A stretch of DNA of 64,000 bases from contig NC_092676.1 in assembly GCF_964355755.1 (NCBI RefSeq), forward strand, positions 13,562,288-13,626,287. The letters run 5' to 3'. Source of the stretch: Antedon mediterranea. Taxonomy: Eukaryota; Echinodermata; Crinoidea; Comatulida; Antedonidae. Positions 1 through 10,649 of the stretch are shown here, one piece after another. Both the position numbers and the translations under genes were made by a program. Numbering within the stretch: position 1 is the stretch's first letter; every line of letters begins with the position of its first letter. Below the pieces are notes generated by a model. It made no database searches, was not told where the DNA came from, and saw nothing but the letters and a program-made list of their open reading frames with translations.

Positions 1-700
1 CACTAACTTTCCTTTATTTACGTTTAATAAAAAATTTTAAATTGCACAAATTGTTTAAATTGCGCATAACAAACAATTGATTAATAAGCATTCATACTAT
101 TATTAATGATTACAATGAACATTTGGATAATAAATAGGAACACAATATTGTAGGCCCAATAATGATGATGCACGTACGTGGGCGCATATGTTCGTTCGTG
201 CGTCAAAATTCAATAAACATGTCCGATATGCGAGGACATTTATTAGGTGTAATAAGATTGTTTGGTTGAATCACTGAGGTATAAAATAATGTTAACTCCA
301 TTGTTGAATCACACGTAGATTTCTTCAGTGTATGCATTTGATTAGGTGACAACATCTGAAACCAATTCGTAGCTGCGCCTTTGGCAGCTATTTTGATATC
401 TACAACTGCTACGTGTTTTCGCTGACTGGGGGATTCCCCTTTTTTTAAAATGGTGGAACATAGGCCTACGTCTTCGATTTACTAAAATGCGGTACCTGCA
501 CGAGTTTTTGTAACACGGCTATTCATATCGGCAATGAGATCATTTTTTTATATGATATTCCCGGGGGGGGGGGGGGGGTCACTTGCATATAAACCAAACG
601 GGGGGGGGGGGGTGCAGCAGCCACTTCAAGACATGAGGCACTTGCGCTACCTGTTTTACTGAAAAATACTACGGACTTGAACTACCATTTACCAAATAAA
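1..700. other. Intergenic DNA, no gene seen
   Basis: AT-rich sequence without a supportable ORF or RNA gene. Two long G runs occur close together, 16 G at 563-578 and 13 G at 600-612; such runs are prone to sequencing and assembly length error. Confidence 0.6.
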
Positions 701-919
701 AATCCAGTGTTTAGTACAGGAAAGATATGCTCAGAATCAGTAAAAGGTTGAAAAAATTGCAGAACAGAACAGAATTTTTTTCACCACAATGCATTTCTAT
801 AAGGTCCCTATATGAACATACTAAAAGTCTAGAAAAATCCAGGTAGGGGAAATAGGTTTTTTTAAACAAAATGGCCGCCAATGGCGAAAAATGTCTAAAA
901 ATGAACAAAAAACATATAT

Positions 920-1012
920 TTTATAATAATAATAATAAATGAAAACTTATATAGCGCCGGTATCCTCCACCCATGTGGCGCTCATGGCGCTTTGTGCATT
1001 AACAACGTGCGA
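920..1012. repeat. Dispersed (TAA)n plus tatagcgcc repeat, SINE-like
   Basis: A TAA microsatellite is followed by a tatagcgcc motif and a short GC-richer tail. The same arrangement (TAA run, then tatatagcgcc) recurs near 14898-14970, which suggests a dispersed short repeat. No polymerase III boxes could be assigned. Confidence 0.4.
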
Positions 1013-2819
1013 GAACATCAGCGAATAGCTACGTCTTTAGGTTGGTCTTGAAATTATTATATATATATATATTATATCTAATTACCACTTGATAGCAGTT
1101 TTTATAATGCTTTTTATATTTCTTTAGTGTCAAACATTTAAACTGCAATATACATATTAATTTAAGTGCTATTTAGCAACAAAAACACACATTTAAGTAT
1201 CAAGATATCACCATGGTTATAATAATAGACAACGTAGTCCTATGCATTATAATGCAGGACTACGGTGTCTAATAAAACAGCTCATTTACATTTGTACTGT
1301 CACAACAATAGAATTATACAATCTTAGAATCTATTAATCCATTCATTTTCATTGTCCAGTTATCATCTTCTGTCTATAGGTAGGAATTAAGCATGTGCTG
1401 ATGCCGTGGTATTCGTCACAAACAGTGGTACTGGTGGTAAATTTGTCATCAATGGACACATCACGCCATTTGTAACTTTCCATTCCCCAGTCTGTGGGTT
1501 GAAGAAGAGTACTTTCTATCCACTGCTGTACCATGGTAATATACACGCAGGGAATGACATTTTGCAGCATTTGTTGTAGGGGGAATAGACTTTATTTCAA
1601 GTGCTGTTTTGCTTTTTGCTACTTTCTCCCAGAACGTATTCCTCCATACAGTATAGCTACCAATGCCAATTCCTCTGATGCGATGGTTTCTTTTTTTTGG
1701 AGACGTTTGGTTTTACAGAGTTTGTAAGCATACTACTGCCCAGGTGTTATGACTTTTTAAGACCTTTTCCTATACCAAATAGATGGGATGTAGTATCATA
1801 TCCCTGGATTCCATGTATAAAAAGCAAACTAATTTTTACAGAGCTTCACACCAAGGACAGACTTTACATGCATTCACAGTGCTCCCCCATCGAGAACATA
1901 CAGTATTAAATCAATGAATGAAGCAACCGTGACAGAATATAAATTTAAGAGGAAAGAACACGTGGGTCAAACCAACCATATTCATTAATAAAGAATCAGT
2001 GCACATTCCCTCACATATACTATTTCATCATCTATGTGAGACAGTCATACACAATGCATCATTTGGTGAAAAAGAATCTTATACTTTTCCTGCAGCCCTC
2101 TTTTACTCCATTGACTCCATACACACTGCTAGACTACTCAGAAACCTTCATCTCACTGCCCACTGTTTGCTACATCAAACCTTTTGGCCCGAAACAGCAA
2201 CATTTCAAGACACTTATTATGTACCATGTATGTTTGTTACGTTATGTGAAGGCAAAGTAAACTATTGTGTTTAATGGCTATAATTATGGGCCGTAAGTAA
2301 ATTTGGTTTAGGAAAAGGTGTTGGCCTTAAAAATCATCACATCACAGTAGGAGTTGTATGTCAAATTCTGTAAACCAAACAGTTTAAAAAAAAAGAAGAA
2401 AACATTGCATCAAGAATTTGGCATTGGTACCTATATATTATGGAGGGAAGTACGTCAATGGAGACTTTAGACAGCCTCTTTTCTTTGAGAAAGTTGCAAA
2501 AAGCAAATCTATTCCCTTGCTGCAAAATTTCATTTCGTGAGTCTTTATTACCAGGTATAGCAGTGGATAGGAGATACTCTTCAACCCACAGACTAGGGAT
2601 GGAAAGTATTGATGACAAATTGACTACCAGCACCAGAGAAACTATTAAAGTTGATTAGATGTACCTATAAATAAGGTTGTAGTAAAATGAATTGCCGTTG
2701 CAGAAAATATGGTTTGGACTGCTGCTCCACTATTTTTTAAGAATGCCACGGCATCAGCACATGCTCAATTCCCCACCAATAGATGGAGGATGAGATACTG
2801 ACAAGATGAAAGTGAAATT

Positions 2820-3010
2820 ACCGCATTTATTTGAATAAATGCCCTTGGTGGTTGATTTTTAAGGAGGGTAGTGGGGGCGTGTAATCGTCGTGAGGAGTTT
2901 ATTCGGAGAGGCGTATATTTTTGTGGGTGTAATGTGGGAAACGTGTATAATCAAATAAATACACCCTTTAGATATGAACAAATACAACACCATTCAGTGA
3001 ATTCTATTAC
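2820..3010. repeat. Dispersed repeat shared with 61.66-61.8 kb
   Basis: The block starting at the gaataaatgcc motif and running through gtataatcaaataaatacac recurs at about 61665-61800, and its start recurs again at the right edge of the window. It sits inside the right half of the 705-4020 fold-back and probably lengthened it. Confidence 0.55.
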
Positions 3011-4218
3011 AAATAGAGATGTGTTAAAATACAATATTGTGTATAATATGCATGTGGCGGGGCGTACATTCGAGGAAATAAATTCAAAATGATGTCCGAT
3101 GGGAGCGGGGGAGGGGGTGCGGTGGCGTAGGTTATTCAAAATGATGTCCTATGGAGGGGGAGGGGGGCATTTATTCGATTTTTCTAAATGTAGCGTTTAT
3201 CCGAATAAATACAGTAATAGATTGTGCCGCAAGGATTTTCCCGATGAGGGGGGGGGGGAGAGGGGTGGAGAGCGCAGCCAGCATCAATTGGCTGGGCCAT
3301 CAATGGGAGCGCACCCAGAGGTTCCGATAATATTGTACCGGTAAAGGGTAGTTTTACTCACTTTTAAAAATGAAAATCCTTGAAACAGCACTCAATGGGG
3401 TATTGTTTTATAATTATTAGGAAATATCATCATATTATTGTCTATATACATAAAAAATAGCCAATTGTGGAGAGGGGATGGGGGGGACGGACAGACTCCC
3501 TCACCCTTCCCATTTCATCTCCCATCCCTATACCCCTCCCCACTGGCACCACCAATGTTGTAATATATTGTTATAACAGTACAAATGTAAATGAACTGAT
3601 TTATTAATAGACACCGTAATCCTATGTATTTATTAAGCATAGGAAGGACTGCGTTTTATATATTATTATAACAATAGGGATATATCTAGATACTTAAACA
3701 TTTGTTTTTCGGCCATTTTCTAATTAACAGCACTTAAAATAATGTGTTTATTGTAGGTCAGATCTTCGAAATTGTAAAGAAATATATAAACCATTGTAAA
3801 AACTGTTATAAAGTGGTAATTAGATCTATCATTTATGTTTTTTTGTCCTTTTTTAGGAATTTTCGCCATTGGCGGCCATTTTGTTTAAAAAAACCTATTT
3901 CCCCTACCTGGATTTTTCTAGACTTTTAGTATATTCATATAGGGACCTTATAGAAATGCATTGTGGTGAAATAAATTCTGTTGCAATTTTTTCAACCATA
4001 TTTCATAGTTTTCCTGTACTAGTTCTCTAAAAAGACGGCAGAAACAAGGCCACGCCAGAGAGGGCACAATATTTGTACTGGTTCCCGGCATGATCTGCGC
4101 ATGGCCAAAGAGACCGTTCATGGCAAAATCACGAACGTGTTTTGATGACAACAAGTTTATCGCTCGTCCGCGCGGTGCATGACGACGATGATCACGAGTC
4201 AAGTTATAGCATCCATTA

Positions 4219-5930
4219 GGCGTCATCTACAAATTATTTCAGACCACAGAGACGCGTCTGAAAACTTGCAACCCATCAGACGCGTCTGTCCAATGCTGAA
4301 CCTCATTAACGATCTATTATGAATATTCATGAGCTACCCAATCGCGGCGAAGACGCGTCGCTGTGTGATTAAAACCCGTCTTCCCTGTTTAGTAGGTAAA
4401 ACAATAGAAAACGCGTCTGAGTGATTAAAACCCGTCTGTATTGCTTGTATGGTGAAACAACATTGGTATCATTTCACAGAACCAACAAATCTGAGACTAG
4501 GCCTAGGTTATCCTAATTTGGACGGAAATTTGCCGATGAGACGACATCGGGCCTGGCCTGTGGACCTCAGCTCATGCAGAGAGAAAGAAAGTCTAGTCTA
4601 GCCTAGGCTTACACTAGGCCTATAAATTATTTAACGCTCCTACCTTGCCTTGGGTTAGCGAATTATAAAAACAACGACACCTAGGCCTAGGCTAGGATAT
4701 GAAAAATAAATATATATTCCATATTAAGATTTAACATAGGCCTTTTAAAATGATTACGACATGTGTAAAGAAAAAGGCGCGACCAGAATTTGGAGGGGTA
4801 AAACATGTGAGCAGTTTAGAGCTAGAGGAGAGAGTATTATGTTTCATGTCATGTGACACAAAATCCAGGTACACGATCTTAATTACTGTTTTATCGTCGT
4901 CAGACGCACGGCAGCCGCCAGAGTATCGCGTTTCATGCCATGTGACAAAAAAAACTAGGTCTGTATTTATTACGGTCTTCTGTCGGCAGTCTTTTTGAGC
5001 GACCGACTGAAAACGTTCTGATACTATATTTAGAATGAATTGTTTACGATCTTTTTTTCTCGGCATCGTTCTGGATGGACTGGACATTCGCTATAATATG
5101 TTTATTAGTTGGCCTGTTCGTTGAGGTTCACCTGTGTTGGATCGCGCGTCTCTACGTTTACATCGTGGGAAATTTATATTTATATTCGCCGTTGAGTAGG
5201 TAAACACGCACTAAGGAAACGATTACGATTAAAAAAATATTATATATTTACAACTTGGTCCTCCGCCAGTTAAATTTAACACATTAATTTCACACCTTCT
5301 TACTCCACTAAGAACATCGTAGGGTTGTTTATTTAGGTTACGAACTCCCTACGAAGTTCAGAACATAGCTCATTGAAAGTTGTTTATTGAGGTTACGAAG
5401 CCAAACAATGGAACCTACGAAGCCAACAACGTAGCCTACGAAGCTACTTCGTAGGTAAAGTTGCAATATTTTCTTTCTGTACTGTAGGTCAATAGTTTGA
5501 GTGATTCCATGTTCCAAAAGTTAACTTTAACGTTTTTGCATGTGGTAAATTCACTCTTTAGCACAAGAAAAATAAAATCGCAAAAATAAAAGGTCGCGAA
5601 TAAATAGAAACGAAAATTTGCGCTTTACAGTATACTCTGTCGGCGGTTAAAGGGTATACCTGTACTGATTTGTTTGTCTTACTGCCGGTTGTAAATAATA
5701 ATTTAATATCACGCTCTCAATGAATTCACTTGTATGTAGCGCGTTTAACACCAGTACAGAGTATAACAATGTGCAGTCAGCCGTATATAGGGGCGGGGCC
5801 ATAGTCGAACATGCATATTGGCGTCTAGACGCAGCCAAATCAGACGGGTTTTGAGACGCGTTTTTGGGTAAACAATAGAAAACGCGTCTGGACGCTGATT
5901 TGTGGTCTGAAATAATTTGTAGATGACGCC
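4219..5930. mobile_element. Non-autonomous PIF/Harbinger-like DNA transposon
   Basis: The ends are perfect inverted repeats of about 30 bp, beginning ggcgtcatctacaaattatt on the left and mirrored up to 5930 on the right. Both sides are flanked by TTA (4216-4218 and 5931-5933), the three-base duplication typical of PIF/Harbinger elements. The motif gacgcgtct is scattered through both subterminal regions. The interior (1.7 kb) has no transposase; a 118-codon ORF on the minus strand (4731-5087) matches no family I know. The call rests on termini and duplication, so it is firm as a transposon and good for the superfamily. Confidence 0.75.
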
Positions 5931-6242
5931 TTATGCTAATATACCTGCAAAATTTGGCGATAAATCGTGACATTTTGACACGGGTGGGCGGGCCAGGGAC
6001 TTAAACTACTAATTTCACCCTGTCTTTTCCCACACTTGTGCTACCAACTCTCCATAATTTCCCACACTTGTGCTACCAGGCCCTCGAAAATATACCCGTA
6101 AATGCGGCACCTCCCCGTATGGAAATATTTAAGAGTGACCCCCCCGGGATGATATTATATTATATTTTTTATTTCTTCATTTTTTTCAAGTGTGGATAGT
6201 AATAATCATAATAATATTAAGCACTTTTTTGCGTTCCATACT

Positions 6243-6350
6243 TTATTGTGGCCGAGTTGACCGATTAGTTTTTGGCCGAGTTGACTTGGGGCCAACTTGA
6301 CGTTGGGCCGACTTGACTTTGGCCGAGACGGCTTGGGGCTGACTTGACCT
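6243..6350. repeat. Short degenerate tandem repeat (ggccgacttgac type)
   Basis: Five or six imperfect copies of a unit of about 17 bp built on the word ttggggccgacttgac follow one another. A related word (ggccgaatcgtcc) forms a smaller run near 60590-60635. Confidence 0.6.
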
Positions 6351-6498
6351 GCACCCCTTTCAACCTCTAGGCCTGTAGTAGGCCTAGGCGTTTTAACATT
6401 GCTATGCCTAGGATTATTTGATCGTTTGTTAACATAATTAACACTTAACAGTAGGTACGTTTATATAATCCATATAAATAGTAATATTTAATAATTAT

Positions 6499-6772
6499 GA
6501 TTAGATGTTTTGCCCTACTCTGACGTAATTTGTACTTTATACTAAGTACATTTGAGAATACTTGCAAAAAAATTCGCGGGTGGGACTCGAACCCACGACC
6601 TCCAGATCACTAGCCTGGCGTTCATACCTCTAGACCACCAAGCTTGCGCTGATGGCTAGTGGTTAGATTCGAGCCCAAGTAAGCAGCGGGTACTGCACCA
6701 ACAGGATGTAATTGTAGTTTTTGCGTCAGGAAGTTGTACAAATTACGTCAGAGTAGGGCAAAACATCTAATC
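6499..6772. mobile_element. Palindromic element with perfect 37-bp inverted ends
   Basis: Positions 6499-6535 and 6736-6772 are exact reverse complements (37 of 37). The word aatatttaat lies on both sides (about 6483-6492 and 6805-6814) and may be a target-site duplication, implying some extra flank belongs to the element. A second small inverted pair (ttttgcgtc/gacgcaaaa) lies at the right edge. Between the arms sits a tRNA-like sequence. A 274-bp element with these features is a MITE or a SINE/MITE hybrid. Confidence 0.7.
6573..6647 (-). tRNA. tRNA-Thr(AGT)-like sequence, probably a pseudogene or SINE head
   Basis: On the minus strand an A-box-like word (tggtctagagg), a 5-bp anticodon stem closing a seven-base loop ctagtga, and a T arm (gtggg, ttcgagt, cccac) follow in tRNA order. 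The loop gives U33 and anticodon AGT, that is threonine. The expected 7-bp acceptor strands (gcaagct and ccgcgaa) do not pair and the D arm is poor, so a functional tRNA is unlikely. It lies inside a 37-bp-TIR palindrome, so it more likely marks a tRNA-derived repeat. Confidence 0.45.
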
Positions 6773-6943
6773 ACTCAACTCCCCGACGCAAAAACTACAA
6801 TTACAATATTTAATATGATTATTAAAAACCAATTGTTACTGTTTTAATCAATGTGAATCAAATGGGCCTTGGCTAGGTCTACCTTATTATTATTTGATTC
6901 AAATGACAGGAAAGGAATCTATTTAGATGTTGTATAAAACAAA

Positions 6944-7083
6944 TAATGAATGTTTTATATTCGTGTAATGGTACAAATAATGGCATTTGGTGAATGATGA
7001 AAGGTTATATAAATATAACCTTTCTTCATTCACCTCATGCCATTATTTGTACTCATTAGGCCTACACTTAAAAACATTCATTG
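6944..7083. mobile_element. Palindromic MITE, copy 1
   Basis: About 65 bp arms (6945-7009 and 7014-7082) are imperfect reverse complements around a tiny loop. Key words are caaataatggca and tggtgaatga. A shorter member of the same family lies at 43904-43991. Confidence 0.65.
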
Positions 7084-7205
7084 TTTGTATAATAGCTATA
7101 GCAGTACCATGTATTTGAATGTGATAGCTATGCAGCTATACCATATTGAGTTACTGCTATTCAGTTACTGTATACAGAATGCTAAAGTTACGGCTATATA
7201 GCTAC

Positions 7206-7368
7206 GGGTGTCACGAAAAATAAGACCCAAGACCTTAGATTACCAATAGTTCCCTTTCGCACCTGTCTTGTATGTTAACTCTAAATGTGTTAACCAACTT
7301 TATCCTGAATATCACACCTTAGAGTTATTATTTTACGAAGAATAATCAATAAAGTAACAAATAATAAA
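7206..7368. mobile_element. Truncated end of gggtgtcacg long-TIR family (copy T3)
   Basis: Starts with gggtgtcacgaaa and follows the left end of the complete copies at 40945-42003 and 44004-45099, including the stretch ending ccacacctta-like. It stops at 7368, where the Helentron-like end (ctag) begins, so that element probably inserted into it. Confidence 0.6.
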
Positions 7369-8100
7369 CTAGAATTTAATTCGTCACTTTGACGAATTGT
7401 AGGTGATCATTTTTATCATTTTACTGAAATTAATTTTTTTTAAACATGCACGTACATTAACATACGATCGGAAAATGTTGAAGTATGCCATCCTATTATA
7501 CGCTTTTATAGTGCCGAGTTGTCCCTATTATATGCCATATACAATGTGTACAGTATACTATATATCTATATACAGTGTAGCATAGGTGAAATTACGGGAC
7601 ACACATCATGTTCTAATTTTTTGGTATGATGAAATTATGAAAATAAACTCGAAGAAGGCAATTTCGAAAGATAATGGATTGAGCAAATAAATATAAGAAT
7701 TGGAAGAGAATTTGGCACGTAGAAGTGCAATGCGCGCTCTTTGAAATTTGTATAACTTTGACTAAAGAAATTTAAAAACTACTTTTTAACTTCAACTGGC
7801 CATATCATAACGTTACAACATCCGATAGGATTAATTTTTATATGAATTCATATCTACATTTCATCGGCTTTCATAATAAGTTATAATCTTCAAGGTCACC
7901 TTTAATTCTGAAGAGCTGTAAGATATTTAAATATACAGCGAAGGTGAAATTACACAACCTATGTTATCCAGGTTTTTACGCATGATGACGTAATTAAAAT
8001 GAAAATACATGTAGTAGCAACTCATGAAAAAGTAAATTACTTAAGAAAGCACATACAGTACTAACATTTTAGTGAAAAGCGAGCTTGAATAACCAAGATG
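7369..8100 (-). mobile_element. Helentron-like fragment, same family as 38.6-40.1 kb, inverted
   Basis: Read on the minus strand, this piece ends in a hairpin (aattcgtcaaagtgacgaatt in its long form), a short spacer and CTAG, the arrangement of a rolling-circle element's 3' end. Inward it follows the last unit of the 31979-40107 array (gatcaccta, a gacgtca-like word, the gagcgcgcatt-type block) back to about 8.1 kb, where similarity fades. It has no ORF of note. Confidence 0.6.
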
Positions 8101-8133
8101 TACTCTCCTGAATATGATAACCTACAAAACAAA

Positions 8134-8150
8134 CAGTGGCGGATCTAGGG
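8134..8150 (+). other. Isolated hAT-like terminal motif
   Basis: The word cagtggcggatctaggg is a common start of non-autonomous hAT elements in animals. No matching inverse end was found nearby, so only a remnant or chance match can be claimed. Confidence 0.3.
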
Positions 8151-9130
8151 ATGAATATGGTGACTAGCCACCCCCTTAATTTTCTAAAAAAAATAAAAAA
8201 TGATACAACCAACCTGTGACCATCGCTAGACATGGATTTGACGTACCTGATTCATTGCTAAGAGTAGGCCTAGAGCTAGGGTCATTATAGTTGTGTAAAT
8301 AGGCCTACATAGTGAAGTCAATAGTTTAAAAAAGAAAACGTGATTTAAATTTATCGGAAAATACCCACAACTGAGCTATTTTCAAAACACACGCACTCGA
8401 TCCCCTACACTACCAGTGTCTAGCTTGCTCTCTAAGTGTGAATACTAACGTCACCTCTCTCCAAAAGTACCAAAGTGTTGACCATTTTTCATTTCAGTTA
8501 ATTACCACCCTGGTCCGTGTGCACATGTTAGCGTGGTATTCTTATTTACAGCCTTGTGCAGAGTGGAATGTATCATTTTTTTATAGAATTATGGTATGCA
8601 GTATGAATTAAAAATTAACGAGAAACATGGTGTTCTTTTATAATTTCATAGGCATAATAAACATGAAATGTCTTGTTGTATGTACACGCCGAAAACGTGT
8701 GGCATATTTGGCGTTTTATTGATTTTGTGTTATAGCAATAGACACAGCGATCACTGCAACCATTGTATACTAAATTACATAAAGTTATGCTCCCGGCTGT
8801 AGGGTGTATATCTGAGGTTTACAGACCATAACACAGTACATACACGTACACCATATCGGAGGCATTTTTGGCGTACCGTGCGATCAAATGTTTATTTCGT
8901 TCAAAGTGTTTTTCGATCACAGTTTATTATCAGTTAGTCGAAAAAAGATCCATATTTAGGAAGGAGTTATTTAAATTTACATTATGTAACATTTGTTATC
9001 AAATGTGATGGAAACAGTTTCCCTTGCCTAACAGTGTGTAAGCCTAATCACACTCAGCTCTACTGTACATGTGGAAATTTCGGAGTGGCCTCTAGATGAA
9101 TTTGTGTTATTTTTCATTTAACCTTCGTAT
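8151..9130. other. Gene-free stretch upstream of EXD2 exon A
   Basis: No ORF, RNA gene or clear repeat family was seen. It probably contains part of an intron in the 5' untranslated region of EXD2, because the ATG exon starts at a splice acceptor. No promoter could be assigned. Confidence 0.4.
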
Positions 9131-9143
9131 TGTTTTTTCCTAG
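9130..9143 (+). other. EXD2: Splice acceptor before the EXD2 start-codon exon
   Basis: A pyrimidine run (tgttttttcctag) ends at 9143, followed by caATG. It implies that the ATG exon is not the first exon and that a 5' untranslated exon lies further upstream. Confidence 0.6.
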
Positions 9144-9145
9144 CA

Positions 9146-9385
9146 ATGACAAAATTTGAGGTTCAACGGGTACTGGTGACATCTGCTGCAGCTCTGATGA
9201 TGGTTGGATGGATATATTATTGGATAAAGCTAAAACAAAAACGGGAAAAAGAAGTGATACAGAAACAAGAACTAATACCAATTTCAAAATACAGAAATGA
9301 CAGCAGAACAATTGTTGTTATCAAATCCCAAAAAGAATTGAATGATGTATTACCAAAGCTAAAAGAAGACTTACATTTATTTAAG
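9146..9385 (+). CDS. EXD2: EXD2 coding exon A: N-terminal membrane anchor
   Basis: This exon encodes the first 80 residues of EXD2, a DEDDy-family 3'-5' exonuclease that vertebrate work places at the mitochondrial outer membrane and in DNA-break resection. Residues 10-27 are a hydrophobic helix (VLVTSAAALMMVGWIYYW), followed by a basic stretch (KLKQKREKE), fitting a signal-anchor. Residues 54-80 (RTIVVIKSQKELNDVLPKLK and onward) match the segment that precedes the exonuclease fold in the family. The exon ends at AAG|GTTTGT (9385/9386) in phase 0 and joins directly to the VLGVDCEW start of exon B. The ATG at 9146 is the first in frame and follows the acceptor by two bases. The call rests on family resemblance in order and splice phase; confidence is high. 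Confidence 0.85.
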
Positions 9386-10466
9386 GTTTGTATTGTATTG
9401 AAACATTAAATTCTGACTTTAAAGTCTTGGAACTAGCACAAATAATATTCCCAACAGAATTTCTGGACAATTGTTACAGTACTGACTACATATCATGTGT
9501 ACGTGTAAAATATGTGTAATTGCTGTGTTCACGCTGTGCCTTTAGGCAGTTATATTCAAGAGAACGGAATCATTAGGAAACGGTAGCTTATTGTTTACTA
9601 TGGTCATTTATGGCCGCGCTGAAGCCTTTCTGCTGTCAGGGGAAATTACCATCCCGGCGGCTGGCCCTGGTGTATATAATATACAGTAGTCTGCAATTAA
9701 TGCATGTGTGTGTGTTTAGCTAGACATTTCCCAAATGTTTTGTTTACTCTACTCACGCACTGCATGCATGAGGAAAGTTTATTAAGCAGCGTCTAAAATG
9801 CATAACGCATAAATATTTGATTTTGATAAGATTAAGACGCCATTGATCGAAGATACAATAATGTTACTTTTTAATCTGAAAAGGACACACCTATCGAAAA
9901 ATAGCCAATTCGGGTAAATAGGCGACAGATGGCTCTCGTTTGTGCAGCGCACGACACTCGATACAGTAGTTCAGGTAGACTTGATCATCCATGTGTCGTG
10001 TAACGTCTGTTTCTCTACCACTCAGCTGTGCAGTCTATCTCTATTCTCCTACCTCCATCATGTTGAAATAACAAAGAGATGCCTGGTACAACGAGACAAG
10101 TTGACGAATAATGGAGCTTGAATTAAACAAAAATAAGACATACAAAATAAGACATACAATATAATTAAAGTAAAATATAACAAAGAAAGTAAAATTAAAA
10201 TGGATAATTACTGTAGAGACATTATATAAATGATCAGCAGTGATCATCATGATTAGCAGTGATCATCATGATCAGCAGTGATCATCATGATCAGCAGTGA
10301 TCATCATGATCAGCAGTGATCATCATGATCAGTCTGAGCAGTGTTCAGCATGATCAGACAGTGATCAGCATGATCAGTAATCAGTGTGTGAGCAGTAATC
10401 AAGTGATCAGCGTTTAAAAGACACTGCCAGTTTATTTTACCATTTTTTACTCTTGCTGTGCAATAG
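9386..10466 (+). other. EXD2: EXD2 intron 1
   Basis: Runs from donor AAG|GTTTGT to acceptor gcaatag|GTT. It is about 1.08 kb and contains the 19-bp minisatellite at 10231-10411. No other gene was seen in it. Confidence 0.8.
10231..10411. repeat. 19-bp minisatellite (gatcatcatgatcagcagt)
   Basis: About five close copies of the 19-bp unit run tandemly, then decay into looser gatcag-rich copies up to about 10411. The unit is itself near-palindromic (gatcatcatgatc). It ends only about 55 bp before exon B. Confidence 0.85.
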
Positions 10467-10633
10467 GTTTTAGGTGTAGATTGTGAATGGTGTACTAAAG
10501 ATAAGAAGACCCTACCAGTGGCACTGATCCAGGTAGCAACTATCAATGGCCTCTGTATACTTGTGAGAATGAACCTTCTGAAGTCAAAAGCTAAACTCCC
10601 AACAGAATTTCTTGATGTCTTAGCAGATAAAAG
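10467..10633 (+). CDS. EXD2: EXD2 coding exon B: exonuclease motif I (DCE)
   Basis: The exon opens with VLGVDCEW, the ExoI motif of DEDD exonucleases; D and E of DCE are metal ligands. It continues through a VALIQVATINGLCILVRM-type strand that matches the beta-sheet core of the family and ends at LPTEFLDVLAD. The acceptor is tgcaatag at 10466 and the donor is AAAAG|GTATTG at 10633/10634. The exon is 167 bp, phase 0 in and phase 2 out, so its last two bases need one base from the next exon; the first base of exon C (45819) supplies it and the reading frame runs on into KVGVG. The downstream partner lies 35 kb away. Catalytic residues here are intact. Confidence 0.9.
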
Positions 10634-10649
10634 GTATTGTGGGTCATTC

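Larger units (their letters stand above)
705..4020. mobile_element. Large fold-back (inverted-repeat) element, decayed
   Basis: The segment 767-912 reappears reverse-complemented, nearly unchanged, at 3836-3982. Further inward, about 1205-1340 pairs with about 3555-3680, and about 1420-1620 pairs with about 2480-2650. The inner pair is centred near 2.03 kb and the outer pairs near 2.4 kb, so a later insertion (around 2.8-3.5 kb) probably lengthened the right side. Short ORFs in the loop match no family I recognise. No target-site duplication could be fixed, so the class is open. Confidence 0.65.
6430..7205. repeat. Composite dispersed repeat, inverted copy of 43.86-45.27 kb
   Basis: Landmarks in this stretch (gtaggtacgtttata, aatatttaat, gattcaaatgacagga, aatctatttaga, then a palindromic MITE and the gggtgtcacg end) occur in mirrored order and orientation at about 43.86-45.27 kb. 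The copy here was itself interrupted by the palindromic element at 6499-6772. Confidence 0.55.

Noticed and set aside
563-612. Long G runs as a regulatory quadruplex
   Set aside because: Possible, but plain homopolymers with uncertain length and no nearby gene start.
4731-5087. 118-codon minus-strand ORF as a gene
   Set aside because: It lies within a Harbinger-like non-autonomous element and a similar-length ORF overlaps it on the other strand; no domain seen.
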